Shown here: positions 25,194 through 33,832 of the stretch, piece after piece
Position numbering within the stretch: position 1 is the first letter of the stretch
How the letters are laid out: each line of letters starts with the position of its first letter
Notes under the pieces: generated by a model
Told to the model about the DNA's origin: nothing
The model's input: the letters and a program-made list of their open reading frames with translations, nothing else
Database searches by the model: none
Made by a program: the position numbers and the translations under genes
Assembly (NCBI GenBank): GCA_963741495.1
Contig: CAVUID010000012.1
Coordinates: 1-64,000 of the forward strand
Source: Sulfurimicrobium sp963741495
GTDB taxonomy: Bacteria; Pseudomonadota; Gammaproteobacteria; Burkholderiales; Sulfuricellaceae
Direction: 5' to 3'
DNA length: 64,000 bases

Positions 25194-25895
25194 ATGCACA
25201 CCACGCTTATGACGGAACAGGAACTCGACCAGCTGGAAGAACTGCTGGCCTTGGACATTTTCAAGGACGAAGCCATGTCGCTCGATGCGCTGCAAGGCTT
25301 TCTGTGCGCCGTGGTCAGCGGGCCGGCACTGGTAATGCCCAGCGTATGGATGCCGGAAGCACTGGGCGAGTCGCCCGCCTACGAATCGCTGGAGCAGGCG
25401 CAGCAAGTTGCCAACCTGATCATGCAGTTCTACAACAGCATTGCCACCGCCCTGAACAACGGCGATGACTTCGACCTGATTCTCTATGCCTTTGAGGAAA
25501 ATCCGGAAGAACTGGATTACGTGCCGTGGTGCGATGCCTATATCTACGGCTCCCAGATCGGGGAAACCAACTGGTTCGATGCCGCAGGCGAATTTGCCGA
25601 GGATCTGAGCGAGAAGCTTGAAGTCTTCTTCCTGCTCAGCGGCCTGCTCAAGGAAGACGCGCTCGAACACAAGGAACCCTGGCTCTCCGAGAAGGAAGAA
25701 AAAAAGGCCATGGCCCAGGCCCGGGAAGCTTTTCCCACAACCATCGGCGATATTCACCAGTTCTGGCTGGCACGGCGCAGAACGCCTGAGACCATCCGTC
25801 GCGAAGCCCCCAAGGTCGGGCGCAACGACCCCTGCCCCTGCGGCAGCGGGAAGAAATTCAAGCAGTGCTGCGGGCAAGAACCGACGGTGCATTGA
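25194..25895 (+). CDS. UPF0149/YecA-like protein with C-terminal SEC-C motif (paralogue)
   Basis: 233 residues from the ATG at 25194, with AAAGGAAA upstream. Aligns end to end with the protein at 12719-13402: LQGFLCAVVSGPALVMPSVWMPEALG, CDAYIYGSQIG, and the zinc-binding tail VGRNDPCPCGSGKKFKQCCGQEPTVH. Two paralogues within 12 kb indicate duplication. The tail is almost identical (CCGAERTLH in the other). Divergent from modA with about 100 bp between. Confidence 0.87.
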   Translation: MHTTLMTEQELDQLEELLALDIFKDEAMSLDALQGFLCAVVSGPALVMPSVWMPEALGESPAYESLEQAQQVANLIMQFYNSIATALNNGDDFDLILYAFEENPEELDYVPWCDAYIYGSQIGETNWFDAAGEFAEDLSEKLEVFFLLSGLLKEDALEHKEPWLSEKEEKKAMAQAREAFPTTIGDIHQFWLARRRTPETIRREAPKVGRNDPCPCGSGKKFKQCCGQEPTVH

Positions 25896-25945
25896 GCATG
25901 GGACAGCATTCACCGCAAATAGTAAGCAGGCGCCTCCAGGCGACA

Positions 25946-26107
25946 AGTGAAATGTGAAACCGCTTGGGCTACGCCCTTGCTGTGAAGCGTGAAACGTAAA
26001 AGCAGGTTCAGCGTTGCACTGAGGCCGCCGAGGTGTGGTTCTTTTCACAATTCACATTTCCTCACATTTCACAACACAAAGCGTAGCGAGTGAATTCACA
26101 CTTCACA
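25946..26107. repeat. GTGAAATGTGAA-type dispersed repeat, second locus
   Basis: Between the SEC-C gene and ycaO, words such as AAGTGAAATGTGAAACC, GTGAAGCGTGAAACG, TTCACAATTCACATTT, CTCACATTTCACAA and TTCACACTTCACA occur in both orientations and can form a large hairpin. It resembles the tract at 2366-2450 and lies in the ycaO leader. Confidence 0.5.
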
Positions 26108-26134
26108 AAACTGTTTCACGTTAAAGGACACACC

Positions 26135-27862
26135 ATGCACACAGAAAGCTTCATCGCGGGCAAGGATGCCTCGCTCGAATCCTCGATCTCCACCATGCAG
26201 GTCCGGCTTGCGGGGCTCGGCTTCCACGTCGAGGAGCGTTCCTGGCTCAACCCGGTGGATGGCATCTGGTCGGTGCATGTGCGCGACCGCGACTGCCCGC
26301 TGCTGTTCACCAACGGCAAGGGCGCATCGAAGCTGGCAGCGCTGGCGAGCGCGCTGGGCGAGTTTTTCGAGCGCCTGTCGTGCAACTATTTCTGGACGCA
26401 CTATTACCTCGGCGCAAAGATCGCCGAGCGCAGCTTCGTCCACTATCCTCACGAACAGTGGTTCCAGCCCGGCGACGAAGGCGCATGGCCGGAACAACTG
26501 CTGACGCCGGAACTGCGCCAGTTCTACGATCCGGAAAACAGCATCGCTGCCGAAACGCTGGTCGAACACAATTCCGGCAACGTCGAGCGCGGCATCTGCG
26601 CCCTGCCCTACGAGCGCCAGCGCGACCAGGCCAGCGTGTGGTTTCCGGTCAACATCATCGGCAACCTCTACGTCAGCAACGGCATGTCGGCTGGCAACAC
26701 CCCGGCAGAGGCGCGCACCCAGGCGCTGTCGGAAATTTTCGAGCGCCACGTCAAGTTCCGCATCATCAGCGAAGGCCTGTGCCTGCCGGATGTGCCGGAG
26801 GAAGTCATCGCCCGCTATCCGCGCATCGAGGCCGGCATCCGCGCCCTGCGCGCAGCCGGCTTCGGCATCCTGGTCAAGGACGCCTCGCTCGGCGGCGAAT
26901 TCCCGGTGATGAACGTGACCCTGCTGCATCCGGATGACCAGGGCTGCTTCTCCAGCTTCGGCGCCCACCCGCGCTTCGAGATCGCGCTCGAACGCGCCCT
27001 CACCGAATTGCTGCAAGGCCGGGCGCTGGATGCGCTGGCCGGCTTCCCCGAGCCGGGCTTCGATCTGGACGAAATCGCCAGCTCGCCCAATATCGAAATC
27101 CACTTCGTCGATTCGAGCGGCATCATCAGCTGGAATTTCCTCGGCGACACCCCGGATTTCGAATTCTGCGACTGGAATTTCAGCACCACCACCGCCGAGG
27201 ACTACGCCTGGCTGGTCGATCGCATTCATGAAATGGGTCACGACATCTACATCGCCGATTTCACTCATCTGGGCGTCTACGCCTGCCGCATCATCGTGCC
27301 GGGCATGTCCGAAATCTACCCGGTGGACGACCTGGAATGGGAGAACAACAGCGTCGGCAACGACATCCGCGAAGCCATCCTGCACCTGCCGGAGCTGGAG
27401 GACGACGAATGCGCCGACCTGCTGGAGACGCTGAACGACCTCGGCCTGGCCGACCAGCGCCCGGTCGCGGCCCTGATCGGCCTGGCAGCAGACCCCGGCT
27501 CCTTCTGGAGCGACCTGCGCGTGGGCGAACTGAAAACCCTGCTGGCGCTGGCCATCGGCGACGAAGAAGCCATCCGCGAAGGCTGCGACTGGATACGCCA
27601 CTTCGAACAACTCAACGCCGACCGCCGCCGGGTTTACGCCTGTATCGAAACCCTGCTCAATCTCGGCGATGCAGCGCCCTATCGCAAGGCGCTAAGGCAA
27701 CTCTATGGCGCCGCTGCACTGCAACAGGCCGAAGCCCTGCTCAGTCGGGAAGAGCGATTCTTCGGCGTGCAGGCACCCGGTTTGAAGCTGACGGGTTGCG
27801 ACATGCACCAGCGCCTGCTGGCAGCCTATGACAAGCTGCATGCGCGCGCGGGGCATGAATAA
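26135..27862 (+). CDS. ycaO: YcaO-domain protein (E. coli YcaO type)
   Basis: 575 residues from the ATG at 26135 behind AAAGGA. Full-length orthologue of E. coli YcaO: N-terminal ATP-binding YcaO domain (FTNGKGASKLAALASALGEFFERLSCNYF; YVSNGMSAGNTPAEARTQALSEIFERHVKFRII; FEIALERALTELLQGR), then a C-terminal TPR-like region (ADQRPVAALIGLAADPGSFW...RRRVYACIETLLNLGDAAPYRKALRQLYG). In E. coli it supports RimO methylthiolation of ribosomal protein S12. The tail does not show the PxPxP motif of azoline-forming cyclodehydratases, and no precursor peptide is nearby, so a RiPP role is unlikely. Confidence 0.92.
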   Translation: MHTESFIAGKDASLESSISTMQVRLAGLGFHVEERSWLNPVDGIWSVHVRDRDCPLLFTNGKGASKLAALASALGEFFERLSCNYFWTHYYLGAKIAERSFVHYPHEQWFQPGDEGAWPEQLLTPELRQFYDPENSIAAETLVEHNSGNVERGICALPYERQRDQASVWFPVNIIGNLYVSNGMSAGNTPAEARTQALSEIFERHVKFRIISEGLCLPDVPEEVIARYPRIEAGIRALRAAGFGILVKDASLGGEFPVMNVTLLHPDDQGCFSSFGAHPRFEIALERALTELLQGRALDALAGFPEPGFDLDEIASSPNIEIHFVDSSGIISWNFLGDTPDFEFCDWNFSTTTAEDYAWLVDRIHEMGHDIYIADFTHLGVYACRIIVPGMSEIYPVDDLEWENNSVGNDIREAILHLPELEDDECADLLETLNDLGLADQRPVAALIGLAADPGSFWSDLRVGELKTLLALAIGDEEAIREGCDWIRHFEQLNADRRRVYACIETLLNLGDAAPYRKALRQLYGAAALQQAEALLSREERFFGVQAPGLKLTGCDMHQRLLAAYDKLHARAGHE

Positions 27863-27885
27863 CTTGACCTTGTTCAGAACTCGCC

Positions 27886-28070
27886 ATAAGGACTTCCTGA
27901 ATAAGTGGTCATTGCCCCACAAGGGAATTCCGATCCACTACGAACTGAAGTTCGTGTGGAATCGCATATGAGAAACACAGTAACAAAGCAATCTCGCAAC
28001 TCGTTGAAAAACAAGATTGCTTCGCTGTGCTCGCAATGACCTCGCGCACTTGATCGGAGGTTCCCTAAAT
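27886..28070. repeat. Palindromic GAAGCAATCT repeat, diverged copy C
   Basis: Shares the ends (AAGGACTTCCTGAATAAGTG ... CTTGATCGGAGGTTCC) and the core (AAGCAATCTCGCAACTCGTT, AACAAGATTGCTTCGCT) with copies A and B at 31926 and 32402. It differs by about 60 extra bases in the left arm, including a small inverted repeat. Lies between ycaO and slp, which are convergent. Confidence 0.7.
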
Positions 28071-28139
28071 CGTTGCTTTCACAACTGTCACCAGATGCAC
28101 GTTTATTCCTCGTCAATTTCGGAAGATCGCATTATTGAT

Positions 28140-28703
28140 TTATCGGAACGGGACAGGAAAAGAGGGCAGGTAAGGGAGGGGGTAACGCGTCGGATTGCGG
28201 ACTGGGTAGCGCAGCGGGTAGCGGAAATCCCAGAACGGATCATATATCAACACTGGCGGGCTGGCAGGCAGCGCAACAGGCCAGAGATGCAGCGCTTCGA
28301 TTTTAACCATGGGGAAACGATATTCATGCTCACCGACCTTCCCCGTCACAATGGGCGCCAACTCGCCAACCACGGTGAGTTTCCTTGCGACTGAGTAGAC
28401 CGACGGTTCGTAATAGCCTTTGGCGCAAGCCATGAACCGGCCAAAGGTCTCATCGGTTTGCAACGGCTCGCCTTCCCTGTCCAGCGGCCGGCTGGAAATC
28501 TCGAAACAGGTTTGTGCCGGGCCGGGCGAGGTCTGAATAATCAAGCCTCCCCAGCGCACCCTTGTCCCGTCTTTCCCGCTTCTCTGTGCCTCATCCGGAT
28601 TCAGCGGCGCAATGGCGCCCTCCGTTCTGGGCAAAGGCGTGATGGCGCAACCGGCGAGGAGTAAAGCCGCCATGAGGCAGGCAAGCGCTGATCTGTTTTT
28701 CAT
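28140..28703 (-). CDS. Slp-family outer-membrane lipoprotein
   Basis: 187 residues from the ATG at 28703, with AAGGAG upstream. The lipobox LLAGC at residues 15-19 marks lipid attachment after signal peptidase II cleavage. The Slp domain is recognised from VRWGGLIIQTSPGPAQTCFEISSRPLDREGEPLQTDETFGRFMACAKGYYEPSVYSVARKLTVVGELAPIVTGKVGEHEYRFPMVKIEALHLWP. The tail is rich in Pro/Arg/Tyr (RYPLRYPVRNPTRYPLPY). In E. coli Slp is induced by starvation and acid. Terminates convergently with ycaO. Confidence 0.9.
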   Translation of the reverse strand: MKNRSALACLMAALLLAGCAITPLPRTEGAIAPLNPDEAQRSGKDGTRVRWGGLIIQTSPGPAQTCFEISSRPLDREGEPLQTDETFGRFMACAKGYYEPSVYSVARKLTVVGELAPIVTGKVGEHEYRFPMVKIEALHLWPVALPASPPVLIYDPFWDFRYPLRYPVRNPTRYPLPYLPSFPVPFR

Positions 28704-28718
28704 TGATGCACTCCTTCT

Positions 28719-31700
28719 TTAATTTGAACGCGAGGCGCGGCGAATCGTCGGGCGTTCAAGCGTTCCGCCCAGCGTGTAGTTGCCGCGAACTGCCTTATTC
28801 CGGGTTTCCACCTTGAGCTTCGCCGCGCCGGATATCGCCCCCTTGCTGGAAACTTCGGCCCGCCCTTCAATTTGCAAACCCGGTGCGCTCATGCGCACCG
28901 CCTTGTATGCCTGCTTGTCGCCCAGCGGTTCAAGCTTGAATGTCCAGGTATCGAAATCCGTGTGCGCACTATAAATCGCTTCGACATCGTAGTGGATGGC
29001 GGCCGGCAGGTCGAACCCCACCACCTTGCCCGACTGAAGCGTTGCGGAGCCCGTCAGTAGCACGGGCCTGAAAAGGTTTTCCGGGGTTTTGGCCTTTTGC
29101 GTGAAAGATAGTGCCGCATCCAGCTTGCCGGAGACCGCGAGCTTGTCGGATGCCGAGGAAGAAGGCGCGATGTTTGCCCCCACGATACGTACGTCACCTG
29201 CTACCGACCAGCCCTGATTCCAGGACAAAATCATCGATCCGCTCACTTTTCCGCCATGACTGCTGCCCTCTAGTTCAGCAAAGCGAATTTGCCTGTCACT
29301 CACCGTACCCGCAGCCTGCAGAGAGTCGATCCGGACCGGCAGGAAACTCAAGGGGGTGACGTCGCGCACTCTGGCCGTCACGGCAAGGCCATCGGATGCA
29401 GACGCGAAATCCGCCCTCAGCGCACCATCCTCACTCCCCACCCATGCTTTTTCAACACGCCCTGACTCCGAAAAACCGAATTCACCCCTGAATGACGGCG
29501 GGGCGCCTTCGCCGGCCTCGATATTTGCCCGGCGGAACGTGATCTGCCCAATCTGATAGGCAGGTTGCTGCTGCACACTTCGTGCGGGCCAGGCTGCGAT
29601 ACGCTCCAGTACGCCGGCAGCCAGATCAATTTTTTCCAGTTCTATGCGTTCGACCCGGCGGCCATCGCCAAACAGGGTTCCCCACCCCGCAAAGATGCGG
29701 GCATCTGCAACGCGAACATCGGACTGAGCGCCAATTTCAAGCCGCCTGAGCTTGAGGTAAGGCGAAGGAAAAAGGGCAATGTGCAGGGATTGCATCTTCA
29801 CCGGCTCGCCCAACCTTGCGCTCACCAATGTTTCGAGCCGCTTCTGGGTCGAAGAAAGCGGGACGAGATGAATTCCTGCCAACCCGGCAAACAGCAACGC
29901 CAGAACCCCTGCCGCTCCCCACTTAAGCACGGAGAATGTCTTGGCAAGCCGCTGACCGGGCTCGACTTCCTCTGAAACCTGACTTGTTTCGTCCCTGAGG
30001 AATGAGCGCACTGACTGCTCGCTGCTTTCGCGCTCTGCTTCTTCCTTGGCGGCACGCTCTGCCTCGACGCTTGCTAGCCGTTCCGTTTCTTCCCGAGCCA
30101 AGCGATCGGCTTCTTCTTTTGCCTTCCACTCGGCCTCAACTCTTGCCAGCCGCTCCGCCTCTTCTTGTGCTTTCTGCTCGGCTTCTTCACGGGCCAAGCG
30201 ATCAGCCTCCTCCTGCGCTTTCTGCTCAGCCTCTTCGCGGGCTATCCGTTCTGCTTCTTCCTTGGCGACACGCTCTGTCTCAACTCTTGCTAGCCTGTCC
30301 TCTTCTTCCCGTACCAAGCGCTCCGCCTCTTCGCGGGCTATCCGTTCCGTTTCTTCCTGCGCCAAGCGCTTCGTGCCTCTTCCTTGGCGGCACGCTCGGC
30401 CTCAACTCTTGCCAGCCGCTCGGCCTCTTCCTGCGCTTTCCGTTCAGCTTCTTCTTTTGCCTTCCGCTCGGCTTCTTCACGGGCCAGGCGTTCTACTTCT
30501 TCCTTGGCGACACGCTCTGCCTCAACTCTTGCCAGCTGCTCGGCCTCTTCCCGAGCTAAGCGCTCCGCATCTTCCTTGGCGACACGCTCGGCCTCAACTC
30601 TTGCTAGCCGTTCCGTTTCTTCCTGCGCCAAGCGCTCGGCTTCTTCCTTGGCGGCACGCTCGGCCTCGACTCTTGCCAGCCGCTCGGCCTCTTCCTGCGC
30701 TTTCCGTTCAGCTTCTTCTTTTGCCAGCCGCTCGGCCTCTTCCCGAGCTAAGCGCTCCGCTTCTTCCTTGGTAGCACGCTCTTCCTCGACTCTCGCAAGC
30801 CGTTCCGTTTCTTCCCGAGCCAAGCGCTCAGCCTTCTCCTGCGCTTTCTGCTCAGCTTCTTCGCGGGCTATCCGTTCTGCCTCTTCCTTGGCGGCACGCT
30901 CGGCCTCAACTCTTGCCAGCCGCTCGGCCTCTTCCTGCGCTTTCCGTTCAGCTTCTTCTTTTGCCAGCCGCTCGGCCTCTTCCCGAGCTAAGCGCTCCGC
31001 CTCTTCCTTGGCGACACGCTCTGCCTCAACTCTTGCTAGCCGTTCCGTTTCTTCCTGCGCCAAGCGCTCGGCTTCTTCCTTGGCGGCACGCTCGGCCTCA
31101 ACTCTTGCCAGCCGCTCGGCCTCTTCCTGCGCTTTCCGTTCAGCTTCTTCTTTTGCCTTCCGCTCGGTCTCTTCGCGTGCCAAGCGTGCCGCATCTTCTC
31201 TTGATTTGCGTTCAGCCTCTTCAAGTTCGCGCTGTTTTTCCTTCTTGCGTGCTTCAATTCGCCTCGCAAGCCTTAATTCGCCCTCTTTTCGCTCTGCATC
31301 TTCCCTCGAACGGCGGTCTGCTTCCTCCCTGGCTTTAAATTCAGCCAGTTCGCGTGCTTTGATCTCCTCTTGCTCTTTAGCCTTGCGACCTGCACCTTCC
31401 TTTACCTTTCCCTCTATTTGCAACAAGTGCTCTGCTTCCCCTCTTTGAGCCTGCTGGCTGGCTTCCCTGCGCAATTTCTCTTCTACATCATCAAATGACA
31501 GCAAATCCTCTTCTGCATCCTTCTTTTTTCCGGATTTCTGTTTCTCCAATGCTTCCATGAATACCTGGGTATTCTCGTCAGAAACTTGGATTCCCTGGGG
31601 CGCGAGCGGCGCAGCGTTAACTGTAAACTGGGGATTTTGGACCGCCCAGGATTCGCGAATCAGCCTGTCGCGCAACAATCCTTCCATCTCGATCAGAAAT

Positions 31701-31867
31701 TTCTTTTCCTTCATCCCCGATGCTGCCAGCAACTGTTCAGTCGTGGTAACGCCATCCATCAGCGCAAGAATTTTTTGGGCGGAGCTTGCAAAGATCCCCC
31801 AGCGCCCCTTGGCTTCAATAACGCCTTTGGGGGTTCGTTCAAAAATGGTTTTTTTGTCAATTGGCAT
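28719..31867 (-). CDS. Giant charged-repeat protein with C-terminal AsmA-like domain, one frameshift
   Basis: About 1,050 residues. The start is the ATG at 31867 (MPIDKKTIFERTPKGVIEAKGRWGIF). Residues 1-75 form a small winged-helix-like domain (SAQKILALMDGVTTTEQLLAASGMKEKKFLIEMEGLLRDRLI). After a linker comes a tract of more than 400 residues made of 8-residue units A-E-R-x-A-x-E-E, predicted as a single charged alpha-helix. Then one transmembrane helix (WGAAGVLALLFAGLAGIHLV) and a periplasmic AsmA-type domain (LVSARLGEPVKMQSLHIALFPSPYLKLRRLEIG). A shift near 30370 inside the repeats splits it; comparison with sister units shows two extra bases. Repeat misassembly is possible. A smaller paralogue of the C-terminal half is at 40840. 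Confidence 0.8.
30050..31215. repeat. 24-bp coding repeat tract with higher-order duplications
   Basis: Roughly 48 tandem units of 24 bp encode AERxAxEE octapeptides. Longer blocks of about 70-270 bp recur nearly unchanged: the block beginning CACGCTCGGCCTC at about 30390 returns near 30655, 30895 and 31090. This pattern shows recent unequal exchange or slippage, and copy number is probably variable. Confidence 0.85.
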
Positions 31868-31925
31868 GATTCTTAATCCGGGGAAAGCACCAAAACGCAA
31901 AAATCACAAATTTCGTGTCGACCTT

Positions 31926-32056
31926 TTAAGGAACCTCTGAATAAGTTGTCATTGCGAGGAACGAAGTGACGAAGCAATCTCGCAACTCTTTGAAAAACAA
32001 GATTGCTTCGCTACGCTCGCAATGACCTCGCGCACTTGATCAGAGGCTCCTTAATA
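31926..32056. repeat. Palindromic GAAGCAATCT repeat, copy A
   Basis: A 130-bp unit with outer inverted ends AAGGAACCTCTGA / TCAGAGGCTCCTT. Inner arms are CATTGCGAGGAACGAAGTGACGAAGCAATCT and its near complement AGATTGCTTCGCTACGCTCGCAATG, joined by CGCAACTCTTTGAAAAACA. About 98 percent identical to copy B 350 bp away. Between the copies (32057-32401) no gene is evident. Confidence 0.85.
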
Positions 32057-32401
32057 GAATCCACGCAAAAGTGCTGGAAGGTTAAAGGTTTAACATGGCA
32101 CCAATCCATTCCATTTCAATATTTTAGCGGAATACTCCAATACTACTCTTACGCCCTGAAAATTTGCGTAAACAATACGTCACCAATACCCCCTGTTTTT
32201 AGGCAGCGAGTTGCACGAACGGAACCTCTCTTCATCCATACCTGATTTTCCTCAGAAAGTTCAATGTAATCTACTGTTTAATCTACATATTTCACCCCAT
32301 GAAGCTCAATTGACATGCCCTCCGCCAGTGCTATTATCAAAACAACGATCCACGTTTCTCGCGCTTGATGCAGTTGCAGACAGGCTAATCAAGCATCTCA
32401 C

Positions 32402-32532
32402 CTAAGGAACCTCTGAATAAGTTGTCATTGCGAGGAACAAAGTGACGAAGCAATCTCGCAACTCTTTGAAAAACAAGATTGCTTCGCTACGCTCGCAATG
32501 ACCTCGCGCACTTGATCAGAGGCTCCCTAAAC
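32402..32532. repeat. Palindromic GAAGCAATCT repeat, copy B
   Basis: Same orientation as copy A and differing at only a few bases (for example GGAACAAAG for GGAACGAAG). It ends about 80 bp before the apr operon, so its hairpin could influence apr mRNA or insulate it from upstream transcription. Confidence 0.85.
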
Positions 32533-32611
32533 AACCAGACGCGGGCTTCCGCCTGCAAGACAGGGCGTCTTCTACACGCCATGGAGATGCCGCTGGCATT
32601 GGGAGGTAATG

Positions 32612-33814
32612 ATGTTCGCCACCAATCCGTTTCCCCCGCTCGCAGCTTTCACATCCCCTGCCGCCATGCAGGGATACGTCATTTTGATGGCGCTCGCGGT
32701 TGCCGTTGGAACGCTATTCGATCTCCTTCATGAAAAGAAAGCCAGGTTTTTTATGCAGGAGAGGAAGCGAAAAATGGCTGCCGCAAAGCAGCAGCTCAGC
32801 ACTGTGGATGTGGCCGCCATCATGGTTAAAACCCTTGCAACCGATATCGCCACCTTCGGTGAGTTTTGCAGTAAAAGCCGGCGTGCTTCCCATGCCCTGA
32901 TGTTTTATGGCTTCGTGCTCTATCTGAGCACGACCCTGATGATGGTATTCGTCTACCCAACCGCCCCCTATCCACCAGTCGCCTTGCCGATCCTGTGGCA
33001 CATCGGCGCCCTGATGACGCTTGTCGGCGGTTACTGGTTTTTCTTCCTCCTCAGGGTGAATGTAGTTCACGATGGCCGACCGCCTTGGCGACTGGTACAA
33101 GCGGACCTGTTCATCGTCACGCTTCTCGCCAGCGTGACTTTTGCTCTGTTGTTTTCATGGGCGGCAATGGCGGATAACCTGATGGCGACTCAAGTGTTCG
33201 CCAGCCTCTATATCCTGTTCACCACACTGCTTTGCGTTTCCGTGCCCTGGTCCAAGTTCGCCCATATGTTCTACAAGCCGGCAGCGGCTTTCCAGAGAAG
33301 GGTGGAGGAAGCCGATGGTTCGTCCAGTCTGCCAGCATCCACCACCGACGGGAGGCGAGCGATGCCCACATTCACATACATGACACGCTGCGACGGCTGC
33401 GGCGAGTGCGTGGATATCTGCCCTTCCGACATCATGCATATCGACCCGGTCTACCGGCGCTCCTACAACATCGAGCCGAATTTCTGCTGGGAGTGTTACT
33501 CGTGCGTAAAGGCCTGTCCGCAGCATGCGATCGACGTGCGGGGCTATGCTGACTTTGCGCCGCTGGGCCACAGCGTCAGGGTGCTGAGGGAAGAGGCCAG
33601 CGGCACCATTTCCTGGAAAATACGTTACCGGGACGGTCGTGAGAAAGAGTTTACCTTCCCGATCAGGACCACCCCGTGGGGCTCCATAAAGGCGCCATCC
33701 GAATATGAAACGCCCGATGCCAACGCCCTGGGCACTCCACTGCTTGCGCACGAGCCTGCGGCGCTCGAGGTAGATGCGCTTCCTGCTCTGCCGCCAGTAC
33801 AACCGCAACACTAA
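32612..33814 (+). CDS. aprM-aprB: AprM-AprB: membrane anchor fused to adenylylsulfate reductase beta subunit
   Basis: 400 residues in one open frame from the ATG at 32612 (GGGAGG 5 bases upstream; another ATG one codon earlier). The N-terminal 240 residues form an AprM-like membrane part with about five helices (YVILMALAVAVGTLFDLL; ASHALMFYGFVLYLSTTLMMVFVY; ILWHIGALMTLVGGYWFFFLL; LFIVTLLASVTFALLF; FASLYILFTTLLCV). From MPTFTYMTRCDGCGECVDICP onward it is AprB, with two [4Fe-4S] motifs (CDGCGECVDICP and CWECYSCVKACP) and GSIKAPSEYETP. The internal ATG at 33362 has its own GGGAGG site, so AprB may also start there. AprB passes electrons between AprA and the quinone-linked anchor when APS is formed from AMP and sulfite. 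Confidence 0.88.
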   Translation: MFATNPFPPLAAFTSPAAMQGYVILMALAVAVGTLFDLLHEKKARFFMQERKRKMAAAKQQLSTVDVAAIMVKTLATDIATFGEFCSKSRRASHALMFYGFVLYLSTTLMMVFVYPTAPYPPVALPILWHIGALMTLVGGYWFFFLLRVNVVHDGRPPWRLVQADLFIVTLLASVTFALLFSWAAMADNLMATQVFASLYILFTTLLCVSVPWSKFAHMFYKPAAAFQRRVEEADGSSSLPASTTDGRRAMPTFTYMTRCDGCGECVDICPSDIMHIDPVYRRSYNIEPNFCWECYSCVKACPQHAIDVRGYADFAPLGHSVRVLREEASGTISWKIRYRDGREKEFTFPIRTTPWGSIKAPSEYETPDANALGTPLLAHEPAALEVDALPALPPVQPQH

Positions 33815-33832
33815 CCACCACCGGGAGATGCC

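Noticed and set aside
26135..27862. YcaO as part of a RiPP (azoline) biosynthetic cluster
   Set aside because: The protein is the full-length E. coli YcaO type with a TPR-like tail. No precursor peptide, dehydrogenase or E1-like partner is nearby.
30050..31215. Regularly spaced repeats considered as a CRISPR array
   Set aside because: Units are 24 bp, contiguous and coding, with no unique spacers and no cas genes. No CRISPR array is present in the window.
30046..31448. Plus-strand Ser/Ala-rich repetitive open frames
   Set aside because: They are the complementary reading of the AERxAxEE repeat tract and have no independent start or homology; the minus strand carries the N-terminal domain, membrane helix and AsmA domain in one gene.
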